From Streptomyces ficellus (GTDB taxonomy: Bacteria; Actinomycetota; Actinomycetes; Streptomycetales; Streptomycetaceae): a stretch of 64,000 nucleotides of DNA. Both the position numbers and the translations under genes were made by a program. The stretch lies in contig NZ_JAUEPL010000009.1 in assembly GCF_030406405.1 (NCBI RefSeq), positions 1-64,000 on the forward strand, read 5' to 3'. Under the pieces are notes generated by a model. The model did no database searches and was not told the DNA's origin. It worked only from the letters and a program-made list of their open reading frames with translations. This document shows positions 26,095-34,800 of this stretch, piece by piece; position 1 is the first letter of the stretch, and every line of letters begins with the position of its first letter.

Positions 26095-27248
26095 GTGGCG
26101 TCCTCCACCGTCTCCACGCCCGCCTGGATGTCCTGGGCGGCGTCGAGCCCGAAGGTGTGCGCCGGGTTCCAGTGCAGGACGACCTCGGCGCCGGGGGCGA
26201 GGCGGGAGTCGCGCTCGATGTTCTGCTCGTACACCTGGAGGCCGGAGCCGGCGGGGCTGTCGATGACGTACTGCGTGGAGACGCCGAAGAAGGAGGTGTC
26301 GACGATCCGGCCGGTGACCTGGTTGCGTCCGGCGGCGATCGCGCCCGCGTCGTCGGCGTGGACGAGCGAGATCTTCTCCGGGCGGACGCCGACCAGCAGT
26401 TTGCCGCCGGTGGTGGTGGGGGCGCCGCACCGGTCGGCGGGCAGCCGCAGCGTGCCGCCGCCGGCCGTCACGACGATGTCGGACGCCGCCCCGCGCCCCT
26501 CGGCCACCGCTGCCTCGATGAGGTTCGACGTCCCGAGGAAGTTGGCGACGAAGGTGGTGCGCGGGTTCTCGTAGAGCTCGGCGGGTGCGCCCAGTTGCTC
26601 GACCCGGCCGCCGTTCATCACCGCGACCGTGTCGGCCATGGTCATGGCCTCCTCCTGGTCATGGGTGACGTGGATGAAGGTGATGCCGACCTCGGTCTGG
26701 ATGCGCTTGAGCTCCAGCTGCATCTGGCGGCGCAGTTTGAGGTCGAGGGCGCCGAGCGGTTCGTCGAGCAGCAGCACCTGGGGGTGGTTGATGAGCGCGC
26801 GGGCGACGGCGACGCGCTGCTGCTGGCCGCCGGAGAGCTGGTGCGGCTTGCGCCTGGCGTAGTCGCCGAGCTGGACGAGGTCCAGCATCTCGCCGACCTG
26901 CTTCTCCACGGACCTGACGCCGCGCCGGCGCAGGCCGAAGGCGACGTTCTCGTGGATGTCGAGGTGCGGGAAGAGGGCGTAGGACTGGAAGACCGTGTTG
27001 ACGGGCCGCTTGTACGGGGGGAGGTCGGTGACGTCCTTGTCGCCGAGGAAGACGGTGCCCGTGGTGGGTTCCTCGAGCCCGGCGATCATCCGCAGGGTGG
27101 TGGTCTTGCCGCAGCCGGAGGCGCCGAGGAGGGCGAAGAAGGAGCCCTGCGGGACGGTCAGGTCGAGGGGGTGGACGGCGGTGAAGGAGCCGTACGTCTT
27201 GCTGATCCCGGTGAGACGGACGTCGCCGCCGGTGTTCGTGTCAGTCAT
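26091..27248 (-). CDS. potA: Polyamine ABC transporter ATP-binding protein (PotA-type)
   Basis: 385 aa from the ATG at 27248, which gives [12 protein letters not shown]. Walker A is [13 protein letters not shown] (about residues 42-54), the Q-loop [13 protein letters not shown], the signature [15 protein letters not shown], Walker [12 protein letters not shown] and the H-loop [10 protein letters not shown]; all are intact. The C-terminal TOBE domain (about 285-370) contains [11 protein letters not shown]. The ATPase powers import of the substrate captured by the PotD-like lipoprotein, encoded 40 bp upstream. Confidence 0.94.
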   Translation of the reverse strand: MTDTNTGGDVRLTGISKTYGSFTAVHPLDLTVPQGSFFALLGASGCGKTTTLRMIAGLEEPTTGTVFLGDKDVTDLPPYKRPVNTVFQSYALFPHLDIHENVAFGLRRRGVRSVEKQVGEMLDLVQLGDYARRKPHQLSGGQQQRVAVARALINHPQVLLLDEPLGALDLKLRRQMQLELKRIQTEVGITFIHVTHDQEEAMTMADTVAVMNGGRVEQLGAPAELYENPRTTFVANFLGTSNLIEAAVAEGRGAASDIVVTAGGGTLRLPADRCGAPTTTGGKLLVGVRPEKISLVHADDAGAIAAGRNQVTGRIVDTSFFGVSTQYVIDSPAGSGLQVYEQNIERDSRLAPGAEVVLHWNPAHTFGLDAAQDIQAGVETVEDAT

Positions 27249-27288
27249 GGGTTGCGATCCCAGGTTCTCGGGGGGTGTGGACGGCGGC

Positions 27289-28536
27289 TCAGGCACCGAT
27301 GAGCTTGGCGAACTTCTCCTCGTACGCGGTCTCTTCCTCGCTGCTGAGGGAGCGGAAGGCGCGCGACTTCGCGGCCATCGCCTTGTCCGGGAGGATCAGG
27401 GTGTTGGAGGCCAGCGCCGGGTCGATCCTGGCGAGTTCCTCGCGTACGCCCTCGACCGGGCAGACGTAGTTGATGTACGCGGCGAGCCGGGCGGCGACCG
27501 GGAGCTCGTAGTAGTAGTCGATGAGCTTTTCGGCGTTGGTCTTGTGCCGGGCCTTGGCGGGGACGAGGAGGTTGTCGCTGGAGGTGATGTAGCCGGCCGC
27601 CGGGATCGCGAACTGGATGTCGGGGTTGTCGGCCTGGAGCTGGATGACGTCACCGGCCCAGGCGAGGCAGGCGGCCAGGTCGCCCTTGTTGAGGTCGCCG
27701 GTGTAGTCGTTGCCGGTGAAGCGGCGGATCTGCTGGGTGGCGACACCCTTCTGGAGGCGGCCGACCGCCGCGTCGAAGTCGGCGTCGGTGAACGTCCCGG
27801 GGTCCTTGCCCATGTCCAGGAGGGTCATGCCGACCGAGTCGCGCATCTCCGACAGGAACGCGACCCGGCCCTTGAGCTTGGGGTCGTCGAGCAGCTGCGT
27901 GACGGAGTCGACCTTGCGGCCGCCGGTGGCCTTGGTGTTGTACGCGATGACCGTGGAGATGCCGGTCCAGGGGTACGAGTGGGCCCGGCCCGGGTCCCAG
28001 TCGGGGCGGCGGAACTGGGCGGAGAGGTTGGCGTAGGCGTGGGGGAGGTTGGCCGGGTCGAGCTTCTGGGCCCAGCCGAGCCGGATGATGCGGGCGGCGA
28101 GCCAGTCGGTGACGCAGATCAGGTCGCGTCCGGTGTCCTGGCCCGCGGCGAGCTGAGGCTTGATCTTGCCGAAGAACTCGACGTTGTCGTTGATGTCCTC
28201 GGTGTACTTGACCTGGATGCCGGTGCGCTTGGTGAACGCCTCCAGGGTGGGGCGGTGCTTCTCGTCGTCGCTGATGTCGATGTACTGCGTCCAGTTGGAG
28301 AAGTTGAGCTGCTTCTCCCTGGCCGAGTAGTCGGTGGAGGCGGGCCCCTCGCCCTCCCGCTTGGCGGGCGGGATGCCGCAGGCGCTCAAGGAGGCGAGCC
28401 CGCCGACCGTGAGCGCGCCGACGCCCGAGGCGCGCAGGAGGGAGCGGCGGGTGAGGGCTCCCCTGCCGTTCGTCAGGCTGCGCCGCATCGCGGCGAGCTG
28501 TGCCGCGGAGAGGCTGTCGGGCTCGTACTGCTCCAT
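27289..28536 (-). CDS. potD: Spermidine/putrescine-binding lipoprotein (PotD-type)
   Basis: 415 aa. A long N-region ends in a twin-arginine motif, TRRSLLRAS (about residues 29-37), then a hydrophobic stretch and the lipobox LSAC with Cys54, suggesting a Tat-exported lipoprotein. The mature part is a PotD/PotF solute-binding fold: LNFSNWTQYIDIS, GIQVKYTEDINDNVEFFGKI, DLICVTDWLAARI, and WTGISTVIAYN. The Trp and acidic residues usual for diamine binding are in these blocks. It is the second gene of the operon, 105 bp after the aldehyde dehydrogenase gene; the gap holds a 14-bp tandem repeat. Confidence 0.93.
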   Translation of the reverse strand: MEQYEPDSLSAAQLAAMRRSLTNGRGALTRRSLLRASGVGALTVGGLASLSACGIPPAKREGEGPASTDYSAREKQLNFSNWTQYIDISDDEKHRPTLEAFTKRTGIQVKYTEDINDNVEFFGKIKPQLAAGQDTGRDLICVTDWLAARIIRLGWAQKLDPANLPHAYANLSAQFRRPDWDPGRAHSYPWTGISTVIAYNTKATGGRKVDSVTQLLDDPKLKGRVAFLSEMRDSVGMTLLDMGKDPGTFTDADFDAAVGRLQKGVATQQIRRFTGNDYTGDLNKGDLAACLAWAGDVIQLQADNPDIQFAIPAAGYITSSDNLLVPAKARHKTNAEKLIDYYYELPVAARLAAYINYVCPVEGVREELARIDPALASNTLILPDKAMAAKSRAFRSLSSEEETAYEEKFAKLIGA

Positions 28537-28603
28537 GCGCTGTGCCTTTCGGTGCGGGCGGGTGCGGGGCCGGCTGTTTTCGGCGGCGGCGGGTCGGGGC
28601 TGT

Positions 28604-28645
28604 CGGTCGCGGGTCAGCGGTCGCGGGTCAGCGGTCGCGGGTCAG
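28604..28645. repeat. 14-bp tandem repeat (3 copies) duplicating the aldehyde dehydrogenase 3' end
   Basis: CGGTCGCGGGTCAG occurs three times head to tail, with a partial fourth entering the coding region. On the minus strand each unit contains GACCGCTGA, which is the last two codons and the stop of the aldehyde dehydrogenase. The stop context is thus present three times in different frames. Confidence 0.85.
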
Positions 28646-30147
28646 CGGTCGCCGAAGACGGTGCGGTGCCAGTCCTTCCTGGCGACCGCCGTGTTGTCGT
28701 ACATCACATGCTTGACCTGCGTGTACTCCTCGAAGGAGTACGTCGACATGTCCTTTCCGAAGCCGGACGCCTTGTAGCCGCCGTGTGGCATCTCGCTGAT
28801 GATCGGGATGTGGTCGTTGACCCAGACGCAGCCCGCCTTGATCTCCCGGGTGGCGCGGCCGGCGCGGTAGACGTCACGGGTCCAGGCGGAGGCGGCGAGG
28901 CCGTAGGGCGTGTCGTTGGCCAGGGCCAGGCCCTCCTCGTCGCTGTCGAAGGGCAGTACGACGAGGACGGGGCCGAAGATCTCTGCTTGCACGATCTCGC
29001 TGTCCTGGGCGGCGCCCGTGATGAGGGTGGGCCGGTAGTAGGCGCCGTCGTTGTGGGGTGCGACGCCGCCGGTGACGACGGTGGCGTACGAACGGGCCCG
29101 GTCCACGAAGCCGGCGACGCGGTCACGCTGGGCGTGGCTGATGAGCGGGCCCAGGTCGGTGCTCTCGTCGAAGGGGTCGCCGAGGCGGACGGTCGCCATC
29201 AGGTCGGCGACGGCGGTGACGAACGCGTCGTACAGCGGCCGTTGGACGTACGCGCGCGTGGCGGCGGTGCAGTCCTGGCCGGTGTTGATCAGGGCACCGG
29301 CCACCGCGCCGTGGGCGGCGGCCTCCAGGTCGGCGTCGTCGAAGACGACGAAGGGGGCCTTGCCGCCCAGTTCGAGGTGGAGGCGCTTGACGGTCGCGGT
29401 GGCGATCTCGGCGACCCGCTTGCCGACGGCGGTGGAGCCGGTGAACGACGTCATGGCGACGGCCGGGTGCCCGACGAGGTGCTCCCCCGCCTCCTTCCCC
29501 GCCCCGGTGACGATGTTGACGACGCCGTCCGGGATGCCGGCTTCGGTGGCCGCCTGGGCGAACAACAGCGAGGTGAGCGGGGTGAGTTCGGCGGGCTTGA
29601 GAACGATGGTGTTGCCGGCGGCGATGGCCGGGAGGACCTTCCAGGCGGCCATCTGGAGGGGATAGTTCCAGGGCGCGATGGAACCGACGACGCCGATGGG
29701 TTCGCGGCGGATGTACGAGGTGTGGTCGCCGCTGTACTCGCCGGCCGACTGGCCCTGGAGGTGGCGCGCGGCCCCGGCGAAGAAGGCGGTGTTGTCGACC
29801 GTGCCGGGCACGTCGAACTCGCGCGTCAGCTTGATGGGCTTACCGCACTGGAGGGACTCCGCCTGCGCGAACTCCTCCGCGCGCTCCGCCAGTCGGGCGG
29901 CGAACCGGTGCATCGCCTCCGACCGCTCGGCGGGCGTCGCACCCGCCCAGCCGGGGAACGCGTCACGGGCGGCGGCGACGGCCGCGTCCACGTCGGCGCT
30001 GCCGGCGAGTGCGTACGTGAGGACGTCGTCGCCGGTCGCGGGGTCGACGACGGTATGGCCGCGCCCCGATGTACCGGGCCGCAGCCGCCCGCCGATGTAC
30101 TGCGCCCCGGCCGCGAAGCGGTCCAGTCCCTGGAAGCGGTTGCCCAT
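28642..30147 (-). CDS. Aldehyde dehydrogenase, aminobutyraldehyde-type
   Basis: 501 aa from the ATG at 30147 (MGNRFQGL). It has the betaine/gamma-aminobutyraldehyde dehydrogenase pattern: GSIAPWNYPLQMAAWK, LKPAELTPLTSL, TGSTAVGKRV, the base Glu in LHLELGGKAPFVVF, the nucleophile Cys in NTGQDCTAATRAYVQ, and MPHGGYKASGFGKDMS near the end. It would oxidise 4-aminobutyraldehyde to GABA, the product of polyamine oxidation. It is the first gene of the polyamine operon. The upstream region has an inverted repeat GCAACAA-N9-TTGTTGC and two CGGAATC boxes. A paralogue lies at 34801-36237. Confidence 0.9.
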   Translation of the reverse strand: MGNRFQGLDRFAAGAQYIGGRLRPGTSGRGHTVVDPATGDDVLTYALAGSADVDAAVAAARDAFPGWAGATPAERSEAMHRFAARLAERAEEFAQAESLQCGKPIKLTREFDVPGTVDNTAFFAGAARHLQGQSAGEYSGDHTSYIRREPIGVVGSIAPWNYPLQMAAWKVLPAIAAGNTIVLKPAELTPLTSLLFAQAATEAGIPDGVVNIVTGAGKEAGEHLVGHPAVAMTSFTGSTAVGKRVAEIATATVKRLHLELGGKAPFVVFDDADLEAAAHGAVAGALINTGQDCTAATRAYVQRPLYDAFVTAVADLMATVRLGDPFDESTDLGPLISHAQRDRVAGFVDRARSYATVVTGGVAPHNDGAYYRPTLITGAAQDSEIVQAEIFGPVLVVLPFDSDEEGLALANDTPYGLAASAWTRDVYRAGRATREIKAGCVWVNDHIPIISEMPHGGYKASGFGKDMSTYSFEEYTQVKHVMYDNTAVARKDWHRTVFGDR

Positions 30148-30205
30148 GACGCTCTCCGTTGTCCCAGCTCGAATTGAGTGCCGATCCTGACAGAGCCAGC
30201 CAGGA

Positions 30206-30250
30206 GCAACAAGTGATTCCGTTGTTGCCTTTTGGTTACGCGACGGAATC
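30206..30250. promoter_or_regulatory. Candidate operator region upstream of polyamine operon
   Basis: A 7-bp inverted repeat GCAACAA-N9-TTGTTGC (30206-30228) overlaps GATTCCGT at 30215-30222. ACGGAATC at 30243-30250 is its inverted copy. The strand-reversed core AACAACGGAAT also occurs, with one change, upstream of the other aminobutyraldehyde-type gene and lrp. The region is AT-richer than its surroundings and lies 59-103 bp before the start codon. Confidence 0.6.
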
Positions 30251-30322
30251 GGTCGACCATGTGTCGGGTGGGCGCCGGTATCTCCGTACGGAGTGTCAGT
30301 GGTGACCGCCAGACTGGCGTGC

Positions 30323-30874
30323 ATGGGGAGCATTGACGAGTTGATCGAGCAGGTCAGCAGGGGCGAGCGCGTGAAGTTCCTGCACTTCTGGGGCCACACA
30401 CCGAAGCGGGACGGCACGGTCGGTGCCAGCTGCCTGAGCCAGTGGTGGCCGTCGCCGTTCACGGTCGGCGGCGTGGAGTACGCGACGGCGGAGCACTGGA
30501 TGATGGCGTCCAAGGCGCGGCTCTTCGGCGACGCGGACGCCGAGCGGCAGGCCGTCGAGGCGCCGAACCCGGCGCTCGCCAAGAAGGCGGGGCGGCTGGT
30601 GCGCAGCTTCGACGAGGCGATATGGGAGCGCGAGCGGTTCGGCATCGTGGTGGCGGGCAGCGAGCACAAGTTCGCCGCGCATCCGCAGCTGCGGGCGTTC
30701 CTGCTGTCGACGGGTGACCGGGTGCTGGTCGAGGCGAGCCCGGTGGACCGCGTCTGGGGCATCGGCCTGGCCGCCGACGACGCCCGCGCGCACGACCCGT
30801 CCCAGTGGCGGGGCCTGAACCTGCTGGGCTTCGCCCTGATGGAAGCCCGCACGCGCCTGCGGGTCACCGCCTGA
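30323..30874 (+). CDS. NADAR family protein (YbiA/DUF1768)
   Basis: 183 aa from the ATG at 30323. GTG codons up to 30 bases upstream are also possible. The NADAR landmarks are present: KFLHFWGHTP, LSQWWPSPFTVGGVEYATAEHWMMASKARLFGD and the C-terminal VWGIGLA with NLLGFALMEAR. Members are N-glycosidases that act on ADP-ribosyl or riboflavin-pathway intermediates, or on ADP-ribosylated targets. The conserved Glu of TAEHWM and the Trp/Gly residues are intact. It is divergent from the polyamine operon and shares its intergenic region. A metabolic link is not evident. Confidence 0.88.
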   Translation: MGSIDELIEQVSRGERVKFLHFWGHTPKRDGTVGASCLSQWWPSPFTVGGVEYATAEHWMMASKARLFGDADAERQAVEAPNPALAKKAGRLVRSFDEAIWERERFGIVVAGSEHKFAAHPQLRAFLLSTGDRVLVEASPVDRVWGIGLAADDARAHDPSQWRGLNLLGFALMEARTRLRVTA

Positions 30875-30890
30875 GGGCCCCGCCCGCGCG

Positions 30891-30924
30891 CGGCGCCCCA
30901 CCGGCTTCACCGGACAGGGCGCCG
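30891..30924. terminator. Bidirectional terminator-like hairpin between NADAR and DUF4190 genes
   Basis: An 8-bp stem, CGGCGCCC paired with GGGCGCCG, lies between two convergent stop codons. Confidence 0.55.
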
Positions 30925-30933
30925 TGCAGCGGC

Positions 30934-31611
30934 TCAGCGGTGGGTGGTGACCACCAGGGAGGTGTTGTACGGGTCCGAGTTGTGGTCGTCCTCGTACGTG
31001 TCCCGGTAGTCCTCGTTGGTGACCGCCCAGACCAGGAAGCTCAGGAACGCGGCGCTGACCGCGATGCCCACCGAGCCCAGGATGATGCCCGCCAGCGCCA
31101 TGCCGCTGTTGTCGGCCTCCCCGCGCTGGGCCTTCTTGCGACCGATGATGCCGAAGATCAGCGCCATGATGCCGGGGATGATGCCCAGGCCCCACAGGCA
31201 GAACAGGACGAGGGAGACGATGCCGAGCACCATCGCGGTGATGCCCATGCCGTTGGACGGGGCCTGCTGCCAGCCGCCCTGACCGTAGGAGCTGTATCCG
31301 GTCTGGTAACCGGTGCCGTAGCCGGGGTAGCCCGGGTAGCCGTAGGCCCCGGTGGGCTGCGTCGGCGCCGGGTAGCCGTAGGTGCCCGGCGTGGGCTGTG
31401 CGGGGCCGCCCGGGGCGATCGGGGGCGGCGGGACCTCACCGCCGGGTCCGCCGCCCGGCATCGACGTCATGGTCGGCTGGTCGTGCACACCCGGCCGGGG
31501 CGGCTGCGTCGGGTAGGGCTCAGTCGGGTAGGGCTGCGGCGGGACCCGGTCCTGGGGCGGCCTGCTCTCCGGCGGAGCCCACGGATCGTTCGGATCACTC
31601 TTCTCTGGCAT
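30934..31611 (-). CDS. DUF4190-type membrane protein with Pro/Gly/Tyr-rich N-terminus
   Basis: 225 aa. Residues 1-118 are disordered and rich in Pro, Gly, Tyr and Gln (PYPTEPYPTQPPRP, YGYPGYPGYGTGYQTGYSSY). Two TM segments follow: GMGITAMVLGIVSLVLFCLWGL and GMALAGIILGSVGIAVSAAF, separated by a short GRKKAQRGE loop, which is the DUF4190 pattern. The C-terminal 30 residues are acidic. Function is unknown. The gene is monocistronic and convergent with NADAR. Confidence 0.85.
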   Translation of the reverse strand: MPEKSDPNDPWAPPESRPPQDRVPPQPYPTEPYPTQPPRPGVHDQPTMTSMPGGGPGGEVPPPPIAPGGPAQPTPGTYGYPAPTQPTGAYGYPGYPGYGTGYQTGYSSYGQGGWQQAPSNGMGITAMVLGIVSLVLFCLWGLGIIPGIMALIFGIIGRKKAQRGEADNSGMALAGIILGSVGIAVSAAFLSFLVWAVTNEDYRDTYEDDHNSDPYNTSLVVTTHR

Positions 31612-31698
31612 GAGCCTCCCCCATCGTGTCCGTTCATGCTAACGGCCGCCCTACGATGATCCCTGACCAGCCCGGCCGCGCATATACGGAGGACACCG

Positions 31699-32724
31699 AT
31701 GACCGATCTGCACCCCTTCGTCGCCGGGCTGCCCAAGGCGGAACTGCATGTCCACCACGTGGGCTCCGCCTCTCCCCGGATCGTCGCCGAACTGGCGGCC
31801 CGCCACCCCGACTCGAAGGTCCCCACCGACCCCGAGGCGCTGGTCGACTACTTCACCTTCACCGACTTCGCCCACTTCATCGAGGTCTACCTCTCCGTCG
31901 TGGACCTGATCCGCACCCCGGAGGACGTGCGGCTGCTGACGTACGAGGTCGCCCGCGACATGGCCCGGCAGAACATCCGGTACGCGGAGCTGACCGTCAC
32001 GCCGTTCAGCTCGACCCGGCGCGGTATCGAGGAGAAGGCGTTCATGGCGGCCATCGAGGACGCCCGCCTCGCGGCCGAGACCGAGCTGGGCGTGATCCTG
32101 CGCTGGTGCTTCGACATTCCCGGCGAGGCCGGTCTGGAGGCCGCCGAGGAGACGGCGCGGCTCGCGGTGGACCTGCGGCCCGAGGGCCTGGTGTCGTTCG
32201 GTCTCGGCGGCCCCGAGATCGGTGTGCCCCGCCCGCAGTTCAAGCCATACTTCGACCGGGCCATCGCGGCCGGGCTGCACTCCGTCCCGCACGCCGGGGA
32301 GACCACCGGCCCGCAGACCGTCTGGGACGCCCTGACCGAGCTGCGCGCCGAGCGCATCGGCCACGGCACCAGCGCCACGCGGGACCCGGAGCTGCTGGCG
32401 CACCTGGCCGAGCACCGCATCGCGCTGGAGGTGTGTCCGACCTCCAACATCGCCACCCGCGCCGTGGCGCGCCTCGACGAGCACCCCATAAGGGAGATGG
32501 TGGACGCCGGCGTGCTGGTCACCATCAACTCCGACGACCCGCCGATGTTCGGCACCGACCTCAACCACGAGTACGAGATCGCCGCCCGCCTCCTCGGCCT
32601 GGACGAGCGGGGCGTCGCCGCCCTCGCCAAGAACGCCGTCGAGGCGTCGTTCCTCGACCCGGCGGGCAAGGCCAGGATCACCGCCGAGATCGACAGCTAC
32701 ACCACCGAGTGGCTGAGGCGCTGA
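31699..32724 (+). CDS. Adenosine deaminase-family enzyme, probably 6-aminodeoxyfutalosine deaminase
   Basis: 341 aa, amidohydrolase fold. The metal and catalytic residues are in ELHVHHVGSASPRIV (HxH), HAGETTG with the catalytic Glu, RIGHGT and the Asp pair in INSDDPPMFGTDL. True adenosine deaminases usually read HLHG(S/A) with a Leu or Asp after the first His pair; this protein has HVHHVGS. Streptomyces proteins of this type have been shown to deaminate 6-aminodeoxyfutalosine in the futalosine menaquinone pathway and were earlier mislabelled as adenosine deaminases; this identification is from memory of that work. It leads an overlapping three-gene unit with a phosphodiesterase and a methyltransferase. 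SD GGAGGA is good. Confidence 0.85.
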   Translation: MTDLHPFVAGLPKAELHVHHVGSASPRIVAELAARHPDSKVPTDPEALVDYFTFTDFAHFIEVYLSVVDLIRTPEDVRLLTYEVARDMARQNIRYAELTVTPFSSTRRGIEEKAFMAAIEDARLAAETELGVILRWCFDIPGEAGLEAAEETARLAVDLRPEGLVSFGLGGPEIGVPRPQFKPYFDRAIAAGLHSVPHAGETTGPQTVWDALTELRAERIGHGTSATRDPELLAHLAEHRIALEVCPTSNIATRAVARLDEHPIREMVDAGVLVTINSDDPPMFGTDLNHEYEIAARLLGLDERGVAALAKNAVEASFLDPAGKARITAEIDSYTTEWLRR

Positions 32725-33416
32725 TGTCCGCCGTCACCGTCGTGGGACACCGGGGGGACCCCTACCGCGTCCGGGAGAACACACTCGCCTCGATCCGCTC
32801 GGCGTACGGGCGCGGCGCGGACGCGGTCGAGATCGACGTACGCCTCACCCGCGACGGCGTCCCGGTCCTCCTGCACGACGACACCCTCAAGCGGCTGTGG
32901 GGCGTGGACCGGCCGCTCGCGCACCTCACCCTGGCGGAGGTGCGGGAGCTGACCGGCGCGGAGGGCGTGCCGACGCTGCAGGACGCGCTGCTGGCCGCCG
33001 GCGAGCGCCGGGTGATGATCGACCTGCCGGGCGCCACCGGGGAGTCGGTGCGCACCATCGTCGGCACCGTCCACGACTGCGGCGCCCGCGACCGCGTGTA
33101 CTACTGCTCCAGTGGCGCCGCCATGCTGCTGGTGCGTGCCGCGGACCCGGGCGCCGAGATCGCGCTCACCTGGACGACGCTCGCGCCGCCCCGTCCCGCC
33201 CTGCTCGACGCGGTCGCCCCGCGCTGGCTCAACTACCGCTTCGGGCTGGTGAGTCGGGCGCTGACCGACCGGGTCCACCAGGACGGGCTACTGGTCTCGG
33301 CCTGGACCGCCGACACCCGCAGGACCATGCGTAGGCTGATCGCGAGCGGGGTGGACGCGATCACCACCAATCGCGTGGACACGCTGAGCGACGTACTGAA
33401 GGGGACACGCACGTGA
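32724..33416 (+). CDS. Glycerophosphodiester phosphodiesterase
   Basis: 230 aa from the ATG that overlaps the deaminase stop (TGATG). GDPD motifs are VVGHRGDPYRVRENTLAS (residues 5-22), AVEIDVRLTRDGVPVLLHDDTLKR and the C-terminal WTADTRRTMRRLIASGVDAITTN. The two His and the Glu/Asp pair for the metal and acid-base chemistry are intact. It hydrolyses glycerophosphodiesters to glycerol 3-phosphate and an alcohol. There is no signal peptide, so it acts in the cytosol. Its overlap with both neighbours argues for one transcript. Confidence 0.9.
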   Translation: MSAVTVVGHRGDPYRVRENTLASIRSAYGRGADAVEIDVRLTRDGVPVLLHDDTLKRLWGVDRPLAHLTLAEVRELTGAEGVPTLQDALLAAGERRVMIDLPGATGESVRTIVGTVHDCGARDRVYYCSSGAAMLLVRAADPGAEIALTWTTLAPPRPALLDAVAPRWLNYRFGLVSRALTDRVHQDGLLVSAWTADTRRTMRRLIASGVDAITTNRVDTLSDVLKGTRT

Positions 33417-34198
33417 CGGCAGGCAGCACCGGCAGTATCCGCACCGACATCGCGCACAACGCCCGCGTCTGGAACTACTGGCTCGGCGGCAAGGACAACT
33501 ACCCGGTCGACCGCGCGGTCGGCGACCAGGTCGTCAGCATGTACCCGAGCATCGGCGAAGTGGCCCGCGCCGACCGGGCGTTCCTCGGCCGGGCCGTGAC
33601 GTACCTGGCGGGCGAGGCGGGCGTACGGCAGTTCCTGGACATCGGCACGGGCCTGCCCACCGCCGACAACACCCATGAGGTCGCCCAGCGCATCGCGCCC
33701 GGCTCCCGGGTCGTGTATGTCGACAACGACCCGATCGTCCTCGCCCACGCCCGCGCGCTGCTCACCGGTTCCGCCGAGGGCGTGACCGAGTACATCGACG
33801 CGGACGCGCACCACCCGGACCGGATCCTCGCGGCCATCGAGCCGACCCTCGACCTGAGCCGGCCGGTCGCCGTGATGATGCTCGGCATCCTCAACTTCGT
33901 CCTCGACACTGACGAGGCCCGGTCGATCGTACGGACGCTGATGGCCGCGATGCCGTCCGGCAGCCACCTCGTCCTGACCCACCCGACCCTGGAGCTGGGT
34001 GGTGAGGGCAACGCGGAGGCGATGGAGTTCTGGAACAAGAACGCCACGCCGCCCATCACCGCCCGCAGCCGCGAGGAGATCGCGTCGTTCCTGGACGGCC
34101 TGGAGATCCTGGAGCCGGGCATCGTGTCATGCGCGAGCTGGCGGTCGCCGGCGCCGAGGGAGCTCGCGCAGTTCGGCGCGGTCGCCCGCAAGCCGTAA
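33413..34198 (+). CDS. SAM-dependent methyltransferase, Methyltransf_19/DUF574 type
   Basis: 261 aa from a GTG that overlaps the phosphodiesterase stop by 4 nt (GTGA). The family opening is NARVWNYWLGGKDNYPVDRA (about residues 15-34). The SAM site is FLDIGTGLPTADNTHEVAQ (about 75-93) with VVYVDNDPIVLAHARALL. PF04672 proteins are abundant in Streptomyces and mostly uncharacterised. The operon with menaquinone-pathway-type deaminase is of interest but gives no clear substrate. The 3' end, CCCGCAAGCC, resembles the 8-bp repeat that follows. Confidence 0.88.
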   Translation: MTAGSTGSIRTDIAHNARVWNYWLGGKDNYPVDRAVGDQVVSMYPSIGEVARADRAFLGRAVTYLAGEAGVRQFLDIGTGLPTADNTHEVAQRIAPGSRVVYVDNDPIVLAHARALLTGSAEGVTEYIDADAHHPDRILAAIEPTLDLSRPVAVMMLGILNFVLDTDEARSIVRTLMAAMPSGSHLVLTHPTLELGGEGNAEAMEFWNKNATPPITARSREEIASFLDGLEILEPGIVSCASWRSPAPRELAQFGAVARKP

Positions 34199-34226
34199 GC
34201 CCAACGCGCGCGCAGGACCCCACAAG

Positions 34227-34282
34227 CCCGCAGGCCCGCAGGCCCGCAGGCCCGCAGGACCACAAACCCGCACGCCCGCAGG
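34227..34282. repeat. 8-bp tandem repeat CCCGCAGG downstream of the methyltransferase gene
   Basis: Four perfect head-to-tail units occur at 34227-34258, then two more (one changed) at 34267-34282. The last codons of the methyltransferase contain CCCGCAAG at 34188, one base different from the unit. The unit length is not a multiple of three. The rest of the gap to 34445 shows only a GC-rich stretch and an 11-codon ORF with a good SD. Confidence 0.8.
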
Positions 34283-34445
34283 CCGCCGGCCGTCATATGC
34301 GGCACGTCAGGAGGCAGCACATGCGGGCGACCATGGTCACCGGTGCGCCGCAGTAGGGCGCTGGTCTCGCGCATGTCCGCAGCGTGCGCAGGGGTTTACG
34401 ACCCTTTACCGCGCCCCCGCGCCCCCGCGCCTCGGATGGGCGCGG

Positions 34446-34679
34446 CTACTGGCCGTGGGCGTCGTTCTCGTCGGCCTCCACGCCCTTGAGCGGTTCACCG
34501 CCCTGCGTTCCCTCGTCGGGGCGGAAGCCCTCCGCGGCACTCGCCGTGCCGGGGACGGTGCGGCGGCCGGCCTGGCGCTCGGCGCCCGAGTGGGCTCCGG
34601 GCTCCTCCTCGGCCCGCTTGCGGGCGCGGTCCTGCGGGGTCTGCTGGGACTGTGGCGTCTGTGGGGTCTTGTCGTTCAT
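34446..34679 (-). CDS. Small acidic hypothetical protein
   Basis: 77 aa from the ATG at 34679, which follows GGGAGGTGAC at ideal spacing; an upstream in-frame start at 34751 would run through the terminator hairpin. The sequence begins MNDKTPQTPQSQQTPQDRAR and continues as a polar, Glu/Gly/Ala-rich chain without hydrophobic segments, probably disordered. Short proteins of this kind are common in Streptomyces. I do not recognise a family. Confidence 0.6.
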   Translation of the reverse strand: MNDKTPQTPQSQQTPQDRARKRAEEEPGAHSGAERQAGRRTVPGTASAAEGFRPDEGTQGGEPLKGVEADENDAHGQ

Positions 34680-34751
34680 GTCACCTCCCGGGTCGGCGTC
34701 CGGGTACCCGCGCCCCGCCTGCCCATACGCCCCGGGAGTAGCGCGCGACAA

Positions 34752-34779
34752 AGGGGCGGGCCGGGAAAACCCGGCCCGC
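34752..34779 (-). terminator. Strong terminator hairpin downstream of aldehyde dehydrogenase
   Basis: A perfect 12-bp stem, GGGCGGGCCGGG paired with CCCGGCCCGCCC, has a tetraloop and is 22 bp past the aldehyde dehydrogenase stop. Confidence 0.85.
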
Positions 34780-34800
34780 CCGTGGGTGGTGCGACGGTGA

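Noticed and set aside
26995..30177. 1060-residue plus-strand frame over potD and the aldehyde dehydrogenase
   Set aside because: Antisense shadow; no motif, and codon third positions fit the minus-strand genes.
34227..34282. Possible CRISPR array
   Set aside because: Units are 8 bp, directly adjacent, without spacers, and no cas genes are near.
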